From positions 1-14,867 of the forward strand of contig JAFYLN010000057.1 of NCBI GenBank assembly GCA_017537045.1: a DNA stretch of 14,867 bases. Direction: 5' to 3'. Below the pieces are notes generated by a model that saw nothing but the letters and a program-made list of their open reading frames with translations, did not search any database and had not been told where the DNA came from. Each line of letters starts with the position of its first letter. The first letter of the stretch is position 1. A program made the translations under genes and the position numbers. Source of the stretch: Oscillospiraceae bacterium. Its GTDB lineage: Bacteria > Bacillota_A > Clostridia > Oscillospirales > Oscillospiraceae. Positions 14,589 to 14,867 of the stretch are shown piece after piece.

Positions 14589-14620
14589 TAAACCCGAGAT
14601 GCATTTGCATCTCGGGTTTA
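14589..14620 (+). terminator. Terminator after the membrane-protein gene
   Basis: A 15-base perfect stem pairs 14589-14603 with 14606-14620 (core CCCGAGATGCA), with a nominal two-base loop that would open to four or more. TCATTTAT follows. It begins 13 bases after the stop codon. Confidence 0.8.
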
Positions 14621-14654
14621 TCATTTATAGACAAATCCTTTGGTCAGCTAAAAT

Positions 14655-14692
14655 GAAAGAATCCCACTCGATCACTCAAGTGGGATTCTTTC
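14655..14692 (-). terminator. Likely terminator of the tRNA transcript
   Basis: GAAAGAATCCCACT (14655-14668) pairs perfectly with 14679-14692 across a 10-base loop. Read on the minus strand, ATTTTAGC follows the stem, a modest T-tract; on the plus strand no T-run follows. It lies 53 bases beyond the 3' end of tRNA-Glu, so it fits leftward transcription from the tRNA genes. Confidence 0.65.
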
Positions 14693-14699
14693 AGTAAGT

Positions 14700-14738
14700 G
14701 CAAATACATTCCTCACAATGTGCAGGGTTCGTATTTGC
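14700..14738. repeat. Inverted repeat beside tRNA-Glu
   Basis: GCAAATAC (14700-14707) is the reverse complement of GTATTTGC (14731-14738), with a 23-base loop. It lies six bases from the 3' end of tRNA-Glu, between the tRNA and its likely terminator. It could be a processing stem or part of an island boundary. Confidence 0.4.
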
Positions 14739-14744
14739 GTCTCA

Positions 14745-14819
14745 TGGTGACCCGTACGGGAATCGAACCCATGTTACCGCCGTGAAAGGGCGGTGTCTTG
14801 ACCGCTTGACCAACGGGCC
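14745..14819 (-). tRNA. tRNA-Glu (anticodon TTC)
   Basis: The minus strand folds into a full cloverleaf: acceptor GGCCCGT with ACGGGTC, D stem GTC/GAC, anticodon stem CCGCC/GGCGG around CTTTCAC (anticodon TTC), T loop TTCGATT, discriminator A and encoded CCA (complement at 14745-14747). It is 75 bases with CCA. tRNA genes are frequent integration sites for genomic islands. Confidence 0.95.
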
Positions 14820-14867
14820 TGGTAGCGGCGACCTGACTTGAACAGGTGACAAGCCGGGTATGAACCG
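14820..14867 (-). tRNA. tRNA-Met (anticodon CAT), 5' part beyond the window
   Basis: The minus strand shows anticodon loop TTCATAC (anticodon CAT) with CCGG on its 3' side, T arm ACCTG/CAGGT around TTCAAGT, acceptor CGCCGCT and encoded ACCA. Its 3' end abuts the 5' end of tRNA-Glu with no spacer, so both are processed from one transcript. Elongator versus initiator cannot be fully settled without the 5' half; the CCGG-only anticodon stem favours the elongator. Confidence 0.85.

Overview
The window looks like a defence-type accessory island in a Bacillota (Firmicutes) genome, probably a Clostridia-class gut anaerobe. This is inferred from strong AGGAGG-type ribosome sites, consensus sigma-A promoters with 17-base spacers, hairpin terminators, tRNA genes with encoded CCA, and the protein families present. 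The species cannot be told from the sequence alone.

Layout, left to right. (1) 102-1550 (+): an AAA ATPase of the DUF4143 type with its own near-perfect promoter and a terminator. (2) 1551-2165: a 615-base gap with inverted repeats and no convincing gene. (3) About 2172-3407 (+): a Toprim-domain protein of the HEPN/Toprim type. Facing it is 3454-4590 (-), a protein with an N-terminal helix-turn-helix-like segment and eight clustered cysteines. The two share a terminator. (4) 4757-5008 (-) and 5158-5613 (+): a small XRE regulator and a SLOG-family protein, divergent, with three copies of an ACCC-N6-GGGT operator between them. (5) 13040-5785 (-): a three-gene operon. Its last two genes are a RADAR anti-phage system: rdrA (ATPase) and rdrB (adenosine-deaminase-fold protein with all expected catalytic motifs). 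The first gene is a 672-residue protein with a phosphoribosyltransferase-like PRPP-loop motif, which is not part of the textbook two-gene RADAR. (6) 13335-14576 (+): a protein with about six membrane segments, divergent from the operon across a 294-base region rich in dyad symmetry. (7) 14745-14867 (-): tRNA-Glu(TTC) directly abutting a partial tRNA-Met(CAT).

How they may work together: RdrA and RdrB are known from other bacteria to form very large complexes that deaminate adenosine in RNA and/or adenine nucleotides during phage infection. The PRTase-like protein is translated from the same transcript, 25 bases ahead of rdrA. The membrane protein is well placed to be the membrane accessory that some RADAR loci carry. 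Both roles are inference. The flanking modules (HEPN/Toprim, SLOG/XRE, zinc-cluster protein) resemble families typical of defence islands, and the tRNA pair at the right end is a common island boundary.
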